Source of the DNA: an uncultured Ruminococcus sp.
GTDB lineage: Bacteria; Bacillota; Clostridia; Oscillospirales; Acutalibacteraceae
Reading direction: 5' to 3'
Assembly (NCBI GenBank): GCA_937892835.1
Contig: CALBHM010000201.1
Span: forward strand, 1-9,908
Length of the DNA stretch: 9,908 nucleotides
The notes below the pieces were generated by a model. That model ran no database searches, was not told where the DNA came from, and saw only the letters and a list, made by a program, of their open reading frames with translations. Shown one piece after another: positions 1-6,702 of the stretch. Made by a program: the position numbers and the translations under genes. Each line of letters starts with the position of its first letter. Position 1 is the stretch's first letter.

Positions 1-75
1 TCGTCGGCTCAGTCGTAGGCTCGGTTGTCGGTTCTGTTGTCGGTTCGGTAGTCGGTTCATTCGTCGTGGGCTCAG
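1..75. repeat. Degenerate 12-bp tandem repeat encoding Pro-Thr-Thr-Glu
   Basis: The plus strand shows repeated variants of CGGTTGTCGGTT, with CGG and TTC or CTC recurring every 12 bases. Read on the minus strand the unit is CCG-ACN-ACN-GAR, giving Pro-Thr-Thr-Glu. One unit carries an extra Asn (PTTNE), which breaks the strict period around 59-61. Third positions vary between units while the protein repeat is kept. That pattern suggests selection on the protein linker rather than very recent slippage, although copy number may still vary between strains. The array continues past base 1. Confidence 0.8.
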
Positions 76-250
76 TTGTGGTTTCGCCCGTTGTTTCCTC
101 GTCGGCGGATGTCGTTCCGGTCAAGAACTCGGTTATACCGGTTATAACGTCGTTGATGCCGGACTCCGAAAATCCGGCAAACGTCGGCACTGAAAGTATC
201 GTAACAATAACAAGAATGACAGAAATAACCTGAATCAGCTGCTTTTTCAT
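1..250 (-). CDS. Secreted protein with PTTE-repeat linker, N-terminal fragment
   Basis: This is the first 83 codons of a leftward gene whose remainder lies outside the window. I translated it from the ATG complementary to 248-250. It begins MKKQLIQVISVILVIVTILS, a classic signal peptide with a Lys-Lys start and a hydrophobic core at about residues 5-20. A likely signal peptidase I site follows the T-F-A at 23-25. The mature N-terminus (about 26-48) is short and includes INDVITGITEFLTG, a possible amphipathic helix. From about residue 51 the protein becomes acidic and Thr-rich, then settles into a regular Pro-Thr-Thr-Glu tetrapeptide (residues 61-83). Such PT-rich linkers are typical of secreted or cell-wall-associated modular enzymes and adhesins in Firmicutes, so a folded domain probably follows off the window. 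The ribosome binding site is weak (AAAGAGATG about 5-13 bases upstream). Its function cannot be told from this fragment. Confidence 0.85.
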   Translation of the reverse strand, partial: MKKQLIQVISVILVIVTILSVPTFAGFSESGINDVITGITEFLTGTTSADEETTGETTTEPTTNEPTTEPTTEPTTEPTTEPT

Positions 251-281
251 TTTATCATCTCTTTCACATCTTTATGTGTTT

Positions 282-309
282 ATTATACAGCATGATTCTA
301 AAATGTCAA
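282..309 (-). promoter_or_regulatory. Sigma-A-type promoter of the PTTE-repeat secreted protein
   Basis: Reading the minus strand, a perfect TTGACA (complement of 304-309) is followed after 16 bases by a perfect TATAAT (complement of 282-287). Transcription would start near 275, leaving a leader of about 25 bases before the ATG at 250. Both hexamers match the vegetative consensus and the spacing is within the accepted range, so the gene is probably expressed independently of its upstream neighbour. Confidence 0.85.
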
Positions 310-365
310 TTATTTTTATAAAATTTGTTCAAATATTATGTTTTTATCTCTGATTGTACATTCGC

Positions 366-390
366 ATTTCCTCCGCACGACGGTGGAAAT
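366..390. other. Symmetric intergenic hairpin / inverted repeat
   Basis: ATTTCC (366-371) pairs with GGAAAT (385-390), and CCG (373-375) pairs with CGG (381-383). A single T-T mismatch separates the two blocks and the loop is CACGA (376-380). It lies between the terminator of the LRR gene and the -35 box of the secreted-protein gene, roughly 57 bases upstream of that box. No T-run follows on either strand, so it is not an obvious terminator. An operator or a degraded repeat are possible; neither is shown. The rest of 310-456 shows nothing else that I can identify. Confidence 0.4.
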
Positions 391-456
391 ATACTGTGCA
401 AAACCATATAATTTGTGTCGTAAGCCCACCGATTAGCTCAAGACAACCGGTGATGC

Positions 457-487
457 AAAAAGTCCTCCGAAATTACTCTCGGAGGAC
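457..487 (-). terminator. Intrinsic terminator of the LRR/dockerin gene
   Basis: GTCCTCCGA (462-470) and TCGGAGGAC (479-487) form a perfect 9-bp stem with an 8-base loop. In the leftward direction it is followed directly by five T residues (complement of 457-461). It begins 6 bases past the TAA stop at 493-495. This is a textbook Rho-independent terminator for the leftward gene and separates it from the secreted-protein gene downstream. Confidence 0.93.
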
Positions 488-492
488 AATGA

Positions 493-3400
493 TTAAAATA
501 TTTTTGAGAAGATCTCAAGGATAAGATTGATAAAATATTCTGCGAACATCAGAATTTTTTCATTCAAACCACTGTTCGAGGACGAACTATCCGGCATTTC
601 TGTCTCCTGCTTCTTTTCCTCAACTGCAACGCTCTGATCAATCAAGTTCAAATATTCATTATACTCTGCGGAAGTTTCAAGAAGCTCTTCCGGTGACTTT
701 GTCTGATCTACATTTGCAAGAAGCACACCTGCCTGATTAAGCAAATCAACGTCGGCCTGATTAATAACTCCGTCGTGGTTACAGTCAGCCGCCATCCAAA
801 CAGCCTCGCCTACCTGCTCACGGCTAAGCATTCCGTTGGCAATCATACTGACCGTAATTGCATCCGTACCGTCATACCATCCGTCACCGTTGACGTCGCC
901 GAACAAAACAGTTTGATACGTTTTCAGTACAAATCCGTCTGTATCTTTAATGCTTAGAATATCTCCGGTTTTTATTTTACCATCCGGTATACCAAAATCA
1001 ATAGAAAATCCCTGTTCCAAATTTAATTTGCTCTTCAAACAGTTTTGATTACCATTAATTCCATAAATCATATTTGTTTTATCATTTATAATAATATCTT
1101 TTTCAGAAGCAGAAACTAATTTATCAATCAAGAAATACCTATAATTATTGTTAGCTGCATATGTATGAGAATATGAACCGGAATAACAATAAATGGTTGT
1201 TTCATTCGGTATTGCACCATCTCCTATATTGTTTATACTATCAGGTAAAAGTATTCTTTTTATTCCACTACCCTTAAATGCATTTGCCTCTATAGATGTA
1301 ATTCCATCTTCCAAAGTTACATTAACAAGATCCTTGCACCGGGCAAAAGAATCATGACTTATTACGCTAATATCATTTGATAACGTTAAGTCCGTTAACA
1401 ACTTCCCATTAATCCATAGATTTTCTGAATAGCAAACCGGATTCGCTGTTTCAGTTCCAAAAGAGATCTGACTCCACTGTTCCGGTTTGCCTTTGTAATT
1501 AACCACTTTAAGGTTCTTGCAGCCATTAAATGCCCTGGATCTGATTGTTTTAACATTTTCAGATATTACAACCTCACTTAGCGAAGTAATTTTACTACAA
1601 AGTTGCATTGGTATGCATTCTACTGAATTTCCAAATTCAATTTTATAAATCGGGCAAAACATGAAGACCGTTGAAAAACCACCCAAGATGCTTGTTGGTG
1701 TTCGGGAAATCTCGCTTGATTTTGCATTATATAAAACCTCTCTGAGCGAAGTGCATTCTTTAAAAGGACACATTCTTAAATCTTTAACAGCTTCTCCTAT
1801 GTAAAGCTTGTTCATTCCTGTACAACCGTAGAAAGAATAACCACCGATATATGTAACCGTATCAGGGATACTAACTTCTTTTAATCCACTGCAATTATAA
1901 AAAGCATAAGAACTTATTTCTTTGATATTGTTCCCCCAATCTATTGCGGTTATATCCTTGCAGCCTGCAAAAATTGCATATGGTATTGAATCGGTATTTT
2001 TAGGAATACGAACTGTACCGCTTAATAAATTTCCATTTATATACAAATTCTGAGCATAGATATTTGGATTTGCATATCTACTACCAAAACTAATTTTAAA
2101 CCATTCCTCAAAAGTACCCTTATAGTTTATTTTTTTTAGATTTATACAATTGTAAAATGCATCTAAACCAAAGGAAGATACGTTTGCTTCTATATTTATA
2201 TATTTAATACTTTGACATCCTGCAAAAGCATAACTTTTCACATTAGAATTAATATTAATCGTTTCAACAAGTGAGTTGTTTATATATAAATTATACTCAC
2301 TGGTTATCTGACTTCCAATATTCAAAGACTGCCACTGATCAATCGTCCCTGCATAATATATATTAACTTTAGCCTCAGGGGGAAATGCTTGATCACCTAT
2401 TTCCTTTATTGAACTTGGTAAATAAACATCTTTTACATTGACACAGCCGGAAAATGAATTTTTGCCTAACGTTGTATATCCTTCCGGAATAATTATTTTT
2501 TCGATGCCTTTTAAATACTCAGAATTTGAGAATGCACCTTCTGTAACTGCTCGATAGGGAAAATGTTCAGAAGAATCAAGTTTAATATATCTACAATATT
2601 GCAAGACACTATATCCATACAATACATCTATTTCCCCATCAACAACTTCATATTTACATTTCTCATAAGGGAATTTTTCACCACAAGATGAACACGCAAA
2701 TATTACGTCATCATCCATTTCCTCATAAAAGGCAGTTGTATGCTTATGAATATCTTGCAGATTGTTGTCATCAGAAAGCTGTGAGAATTCCTTTCGGCTA
2801 TGATAAGTAAACTCGGCGAATACTCTCAAAACTCTCTGAACATCCTCGCTTGTCCACGAGTTGCCAAATCCTAATTTTTCCAAAAAAATCGGAATTGAAT
2901 CAATAGCGGAAACACTACCTATATTATTCGCATTCATTATTAATTCCAAAAGTCCCTGTTCAGTACCTATGTCTCTATTGTTAAGATAAGCCATATAATA
3001 ATTATACGCCTTTAAAGTATTTGTGGCTGTAATTAAATAGTAGGTGTTAATTGTAACATAAACTGATTCTATTAATTTTTTCACCTTATCTACAAGCGAT
3101 GTAACGTTATTATAACTCGACAAAACCATATCAATATTTTGAATTATCTCATCATTCTCCATATCAAACGCATAATATAAAACCTTTTTTATATATCCTT
3201 TAACTTTACCGAGTTCTGAATTAACAAGCTGTTGAGCACCGGATTCATCGTTACCGACTTTCTTTTGGAGAAAAGTAATCAGGTTGTTTGTTGCCTGAGA
3301 AGCATAGCTTGATTGTATGGAGGTTTGCTTATTGATAAAATATTCCGAAGTAATCAGAAAACAAAACTGTGCATATTCATATTCATCTGTTCCTTTTGTG

Positions 3401-3693
3401 AATCCGCCCGTCAGATACCTATAGATATCACCCATAGATCTCATATCATCGGAAACACGATCCGTTCTGACATTATAAATAAAGCCAATAAAAGAATTAG
3501 CTGTATTGCCGTCCATATATTTCAATCCATCGGTAAAAGTCGCTGAAAAATCATTTGCATCGGCGGCTTTTGTTTTTACCGAAAAATCTAAAATTGCCGT
3601 TGCACCGTTTTTAATGCAGTCAACCGGAATCATGCCAATCATTAATATAACCGTCAACAAAGCAGAAACAGTTTTTAAAATAAATTTCTTCAT
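493..3693 (-). CDS. Secreted BspA-type leucine-rich-repeat protein with C-terminal dockerin-like module
   Basis: A 1066-residue exported protein. Residues 1 to about 44 form a signal peptide (MKKF start, hydrophobic core 8-24, possible cleavage near T-K-A at 41-43). Residues 45-330 are a helix-rich region I do not recognise. A Cys cluster follows (C334, C337, C346, C367). Residues about 386-835 are BspA/LRR_5 repeats with the recurring pattern AFxxCxxLxxVxIPxxVxxIGxxAF, closed by the usual TIYCYSGSYSHTYA cap. A short beta module (about 858-930) leads into two EF-hand-like loops, DVNGDGWYDGTD (933-944) and DCNHDGVINQAD (970-981), as in dockerins. A Ser/Glu linker and a hydrophobic amphipathic tail (1043-1066) end the protein. 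There is no LPXTG motif. BspA-type proteins usually act in adhesion; that role is inferred here. GGAAGGA lies 12-13 bases upstream of the ATG. Much of the LRR region is very AT-rich compared with neighbouring genes. Confidence 0.9.
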   Translation of the reverse strand: MKKFILKTVSALLTVILMIGMIPVDCIKNGATAILDFSVKTKAADANDFSATFTDGLKYMDGNTANSFIGFIYNVRTDRVSDDMRSMGDIYRYLTGGFTKGTDEYEYAQFCFLITSEYFINKQTSIQSSYASQATNNLITFLQKKVGNDESGAQQLVNSELGKVKGYIKKVLYYAFDMENDEIIQNIDMVLSSYNNVTSLVDKVKKLIESVYVTINTYYLITATNTLKAYNYYMAYLNNRDIGTEQGLLELIMNANNIGSVSAIDSIPIFLEKLGFGNSWTSEDVQRVLRVFAEFTYHSRKEFSQLSDDNNLQDIHKHTTAFYEEMDDDVIFACSSCGEKFPYEKCKYEVVDGEIDVLYGYSVLQYCRYIKLDSSEHFPYRAVTEGAFSNSEYLKGIEKIIIPEGYTTLGKNSFSGCVNVKDVYLPSSIKEIGDQAFPPEAKVNIYYAGTIDQWQSLNIGSQITSEYNLYINNSLVETININSNVKSYAFAGCQSIKYINIEANVSSFGLDAFYNCINLKKINYKGTFEEWFKISFGSRYANPNIYAQNLYINGNLLSGTVRIPKNTDSIPYAIFAGCKDITAIDWGNNIKEISSYAFYNCSGLKEVSIPDTVTYIGGYSFYGCTGMNKLYIGEAVKDLRMCPFKECTSLREVLYNAKSSEISRTPTSILGGFSTVFMFCPIYKIEFGNSVECIPMQLCSKITSLSEVVISENVKTIRSRAFNGCKNLKVVNYKGKPEQWSQISFGTETANPVCYSENLWINGKLLTDLTLSNDISVISHDSFARCKDLVNVTLEDGITSIEANAFKGSGIKRILLPDSINNIGDGAIPNETTIYCYSGSYSHTYAANNNYRYFLIDKLVSASEKDIIINDKTNMIYGINGNQNCLKSKLNLEQGFSIDFGIPDGKIKTGDILSIKDTDGFVLKTYQTVLFGDVNGDGWYDGTDAITVSMIANGMLSREQVGEAVWMAADCNHDGVINQADVDLLNQAGVLLANVDQTKSPEELLETSAEYNEYLNLIDQSVAVEEKKQETEMPDSSSSNSGLNEKILMFAEYFINLILEIFSKIF

Positions 3694-3729
3694 TTTTCAA
3701 ATCATTCCTTCCAAAATAGCTCAATTAAT

Positions 3730-3758
3730 ATTTTATATTAACAAATAGCATTTTTCAA
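3730..3758 (-). promoter_or_regulatory. Probable promoter of the LRR/dockerin gene
   Basis: On the minus strand TTGAAA (complement of 3753-3758) and TAAAAT (complement of 3730-3735) are separated by 17 bases. Transcription would start near 3723 and give a leader of about 30 bases to the ATG at 3693. The region is so AT-rich that chance matches are likely, so the assignment is moderate. It gains weight from its position relative to the start codon and to the inverted repeat just upstream. Confidence 0.5.
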
Positions 3759-3761
3759 CAG

Positions 3762-3797
3762 TGTGACAAAAATAACAAAAAAGTATTTTTTGTCACA
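3762..3797. promoter_or_regulatory. Perfect 11-bp inverted repeat, candidate operator
   Basis: TGTGACAAAAA (3762-3772) and TTTTTGTCACA (3787-3797) are perfect inverted copies separated by 14 bases. Their centres are about 25 bases apart, close to two and a half helical turns. The pair sits immediately upstream of the proposed -35 box of the LRR gene, where an activator or a pair of cooperating regulator dimers could bind. The TGTGA/TCACA half-sites resemble CRP/FNR-type half-sites, but the spacing is far longer than theirs. No T-run follows either arm, so it is not a normal terminator. Confidence 0.5.
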
Positions 3798-3851
3798 TTT
3801 TAATTTTTTTGTTTATAATGACGAAATATGACCGTTTTCGACATTTAAATA

Positions 3852-3885
3852 AAAGTCTCACAAAAATAAGCTCTGTGGAGACTTT
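3852..3885. other. Inverted repeat AAAGTCTC / GAGACTTT
   Basis: AAAGTCTC (3852-3859) and GAGACTTT (3878-3885) are perfect 8-bp arms. A few further pairs (ACA with TGT) are possible inside with one bulged G. On the minus strand the second arm runs into TTTTATTT, so it could act as a weak back-up terminator behind the dikinase gene. Alternatively it is another regulatory site for the LRR gene. The stem is low in GC, so I keep the call open. Confidence 0.4.
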
Positions 3886-3902
3886 CTCATCATTATATGC
3901 AC

Positions 3903-3934
3903 AAAACAGCCCCCGAAGTTGAACTCCGGGGGCT
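3903..3934 (-). terminator. Intrinsic terminator of pyruvate phosphate dikinase gene
   Basis: AGCCCCCG (3908-3915) and CGGGGGCT (3927-3934) form a perfect GC-rich 8-bp stem with an 11-base loop. Leftward it is followed by GTTTTGT (complement of 3901-3907). It lies about 50 bases beyond the TAA stop at 3987-3989. On the plus strand the stem is followed by TTTGTAT, so it may also weakly block rightward transcription. Confidence 0.88.
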
Positions 3935-3986
3935 TTGTATCATTTATGCTTGTCCGAAAACAAGGTTTATAGGACTGTGTTCAAGA

Positions 3987-6611
3987 TTAGTCAGCAAGAG
4001 CTGCCTGAGCTGCTGCAAGACGAGCGATTGGAACACGGAACGGTGAGCAAGATACATAGTCAAGACCGATCTTGTGGCAGAACTCTACCGAAGAAGGATC
4101 TCCGCCGTGCTCGCCGCAGATACCGCAGTGGAGAGTCGGGCGAACTGCCTTACCCATCTTAACTGCCATCTCCATAAGCTTACCGACACCAACCTGGTCA
4201 AGCTTTGCGAACGGATCGAACTCATAAATCTTGTGGTCATAGTAAGAACCAAGGAACTTACCTGCGTCATCACGGCTGAAGCCGAATGTCATCTGAGTAA
4301 GGTCGTTAGTACCGAAGCAGAAGAACTCAGCTTCCTTAGCAATCTCGTCAGCTGTAAGAGCAGCACGAGGAATCTCGATCATTGTACCAACCTCATACTT
4401 AAGGTCGATGCCTGCTGCTGCGATCTCAGCGTCAGCTGTTGCAACAACTACGTCCTTAACGAACTTAAGCTCCTTAACCTCACCGGTAAGAGGAATCATA
4501 ATCTCGGGAACGATATCCCAATCCGGATGAGCCTTCTTAACGTTGATAGCTGCACGGATAACAGCCTTTGTCTGCATCTTAGCAATCTCAGGATATGTGA
4601 CTGTAAGACGGCATCCACGGTGACCCATCATCGGGTTGAACTCATGGAGAGCGCTGATGATAGCCTTGATGTCCTCAACGGACTTGCCCTGTGCATCTGC
4701 AAGAGCCTTGATGTCAGCTTCCTCAGTCGGAACGAACTCATGAAGCGGCGGATCAAGGAAACGGATTGTAACCGGGTTACCTTCAAGAGCCTCATAGAGC
4801 TTCTCGAAGTCGCCCTGCTGATACGGAAGAATCTTATCAAGAGCAGCCTCTCTCTCCTCGAGAGTATCTGCGCAAATCATCTCACGGAAAGCAGCGATTC
4901 TGTCTGCCTCGAAGAACATATGCTCTGTACGGCAAAGGCCGATGCCCTCTGCGCCGAGCTCTCTTGCCTTCTTAGCGTCTGTCGGAGTATCTGCATTTGT
5001 ACGAACCTTGAGCTTTCTGTACTTGTCAGCCCACTCCATAACTCTGCCGAACTCACCTGCGATCTGAGCGTCAACTGTCGGGATGATACCGTCATAGATA
5101 TTACCTGTTGAACCGTCGATTGAGATATAGTCACCCTCAACGAAGGTCTTGCCTGCAAGCTCGAACTTCTTGTTAGCTTCATCCATCTTGATGTCGCCGC
5201 AGCCCGATACACAGCAAGTACCCATACCACGAGCAACAACGGCTGCGTGAGATGTCATACCGCCACGAACTGTAAGAATACCCTGAGCTGACTTCATACC
5301 TGTGATATCTTCCGGAGAAGTCTCAAGACGAACAAGAACAACCTTCTCGCCTCTTGCAGCCCACTCTACAGCGTCCTCAGCTGAGAATACGATCTTACCG
5401 CAAGCAGCACCCGGAGATGCGCCGAGGCCCTTGCCCATCGGTGTAGCAGCCTTAAGAGCCTTAGCATCGAACTGGGGATGAAGAAGTGTGTCAAGGTTTC
5501 TCGGGTCGATCATCTTAACAGCCTGCTTCTCGTCGATCATTCCCTCGTCAACGAGGTCACAAGCGATCTTGAGGGCAGCCTGAGCTGTTCTCTTACCGTT
5601 TCTTGTCTGAAGCATGAAGAGCTTACCGTGCTCAACAGTGAACTCCATGTCCTGCATATCTCTGTAATGATCCTCAAGAGTATGGCAAACATCCTGGAAC
5701 TGCTTGAAAGCCTCGGGGAACTTGTCAGCCATCTCGGAAATCTTCATCGGTGTACGAACGCCTGCAACAACGTCCTCGCCCTGTGCGTTTGTAAGGAACT
5801 CACCGAAGAGGCCCTTTGCGCCTGTAGCCGGGTCACGAGTGAAAGCAACACCTGTACCGCAATCGTCGCCCATGTTGCCGAATGCCATTGACTGAACGTT
5901 AACGGCAGTACCCCATGAATACGGGATATCGTTGTCACGACGGTAAACGTTTGCACGGGGGTTGTCCCATGAACGGAAAACAGCCTCAACAGCACCCATG
6001 AGCTGCTCTTTCGGGTCTGACGGGAAATCTACGCCGATCTTTGACTTGTACTCATCCTTGAACTGACCTGCGAGAACCTTGAGATCCTCAGCTGTAAGCT
6101 CAACGTCCTGAGTAACGCCCTTCTCAGCCTTCATCTTATCAATAAGCTCCTCGAAGTACTTCTTGCCGACTTCCATAACAACGTCGGAGTACATCTGGAT
6201 AAATCTTCTGTAGCAGTCCCAAGCCCAACGCGGGTTGCCGGACATCTCTGCGATTGTCTCAACAACGTCCTCGTTAAGACCGAGGTTAAGAATTGTGTCC
6301 ATCATGCCGGGCATGGAAGCACGAGCACCCGAACGAACGGAAACGAGGAGAGGATTCTTCTTGTCGCCGAACTTCTTGCCTGTGATCTCTTCCATCTTCT
6401 CGATGTAGTCCATGATCTGGCCCTTGATCTCATCATTGATCTTCTTGCCGTCTTCATAATACTTTGTGCAAGCTTCTGTTGTGATCGTAAATCCCTGGGG
6501 AACAGGAAGACCGATGTTGGTCATCTCTGCAAGGTTTGCACCTTTACCGCCGAGGAGATTACGCATGTCTTTGTTACCTTCGGAAAAAAGGTAAGTATAC
6601 TTAGTTGCCAT
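3987..6611 (-). CDS. ppdK: Pyruvate, phosphate dikinase
   Basis: An 874-residue enzyme that interconverts pyruvate, ATP and phosphate with PEP, AMP and pyrophosphate; it is cytosolic. In many anaerobic Clostridia it works in glycolysis alongside or instead of pyruvate kinase. Full length and domain order fit the family: ATP-grasp nucleotide-binding part (about 1-345, with R93 in SVRSGARASMPGMMDT and R337 in LQTRNGKRTAQAA), phosphohistidine swivelling domain (about 395-510, GGMTSHAAVVARG with catalytic H455 and adjacent T453), and C-terminal PEP/pyruvate barrel (R561, R617, E746, N769, and the catalytic Cys C832 in CGICGEHGGDPSS). These match the known Clostridium symbiosum sites to within one residue. 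An in-frame upstream Met at 6683 exists, but the start at 6611 gives MATKYTYLFSEG, the usual N-terminus, with a strong CGGAGGT seven bases upstream. It is monocistronic, with its own promoter and terminator. Confidence 0.97.
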   Translation of the reverse strand: MATKYTYLFSEGNKDMRNLLGGKGANLAEMTNIGLPVPQGFTITTEACTKYYEDGKKINDEIKGQIMDYIEKMEEITGKKFGDKKNPLLVSVRSGARASMPGMMDTILNLGLNEDVVETIAEMSGNPRWAWDCYRRFIQMYSDVVMEVGKKYFEELIDKMKAEKGVTQDVELTAEDLKVLAGQFKDEYKSKIGVDFPSDPKEQLMGAVEAVFRSWDNPRANVYRRDNDIPYSWGTAVNVQSMAFGNMGDDCGTGVAFTRDPATGAKGLFGEFLTNAQGEDVVAGVRTPMKISEMADKFPEAFKQFQDVCHTLEDHYRDMQDMEFTVEHGKLFMLQTRNGKRTAQAALKIACDLVDEGMIDEKQAVKMIDPRNLDTLLHPQFDAKALKAATPMGKGLGASPGAACGKIVFSAEDAVEWAARGEKVVLVRLETSPEDITGMKSAQGILTVRGGMTSHAAVVARGMGTCCVSGCGDIKMDEANKKFELAGKTFVEGDYISIDGSTGNIYDGIIPTVDAQIAGEFGRVMEWADKYRKLKVRTNADTPTDAKKARELGAEGIGLCRTEHMFFEADRIAAFREMICADTLEEREAALDKILPYQQGDFEKLYEALEGNPVTIRFLDPPLHEFVPTEEADIKALADAQGKSVEDIKAIISALHEFNPMMGHRGCRLTVTYPEIAKMQTKAVIRAAINVKKAHPDWDIVPEIMIPLTGEVKELKFVKDVVVATADAEIAAAGIDLKYEVGTMIEIPRAALTADEIAKEAEFFCFGTNDLTQMTFGFSRDDAGKFLGSYYDHKIYEFDPFAKLDQVGVGKLMEMAVKMGKAVRPTLHCGICGEHGGDPSSVEFCHKIGLDYVSCSPFRVPIARLAAAQAALAD

Positions 6612-6618
6612 GGGTATT

Positions 6619-6625
6619 ACCTCCG
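6619..6625 (-). promoter_or_regulatory. Ribosome binding site that fixes the ppdK start
   Basis: The minus strand reads CGGAGGT, then seven bases, then the ATG at 6611. This near-perfect Shine-Dalgarno match favours the 874-residue product over a reading 24 codons longer, whose extra residues (MILGLFCPIAVNNLG onward) do not resemble the family. Confidence 0.88.
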
Positions 6626-6656
6626 TTTTTAAAATATTACCTAAATTGTTAACAGC

Positions 6657-6679
6657 TATTGGGCAGAATAATCCCAATA
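6657..6679 (-). other. Hairpin near the 5' end of the ppdK leader
   Basis: TATTGGG (6657-6663) and CCCAATA (6673-6679) form a perfect 7-bp stem with a 9-base loop. If transcription starts near 6687, as the -10 box predicts, the hairpin begins about 8 bases into the mRNA. Stems at that position commonly protect abundant mRNAs from 5'-end decay. That role is inference; there is no riboswitch-like complexity. Confidence 0.4.
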
Positions 6680-6693
6680 TCACGTTTCGTTAT

Positions 6694-6702
6694 ATTATAA
6701 CA
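6694..6702 (-). promoter_or_regulatory. Extended -10 promoter of ppdK
   Basis: The minus strand carries TGTTATAAT (complement of 6694-6702), a full extended -10 element (TGnTATAAT). No good -35 hexamer lies 16-18 bases upstream; TAGCAA is the nearest. That is typical of extended -10 promoters. The predicted start is near 6687, giving a leader of about 75 bases before the ATG. Confidence 0.75.

Noticed and set aside
3593..3620. C26 of the LRR protein as a lipobox cysteine
   Set aside because: The preceding residues are P-V-D, with Asp directly before the Cys; this does not match the small residue required, so ordinary signal peptidase cleavage further on is more likely.
4074..5111. A 345-codon open frame on the plus strand inside ppdK, plus several shorter ones on both strands
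   Set aside because: It lies wholly antisense to a certain, full-length ppdK. The Cys/Leu/Ser-rich translation has no motifs, and such frames arise from the biased codons of a highly expressed gene.
6646..6654. TTGTTAACA as a possible Rex (redox regulator) site in the ppdK leader
   Set aside because: Only one TTGTTAA half-site with the small TGTTAACA palindrome is present; the second properly spaced TTAACAA half is missing, and such AT-rich matches are common.
6612..6683. A longer ppdK reading starting 24 codons upstream
   Set aside because: The extra residues do not fit the family, the strong ribosome site points to the ATG at 6611, and the extension covers most of the leader including its hairpin.
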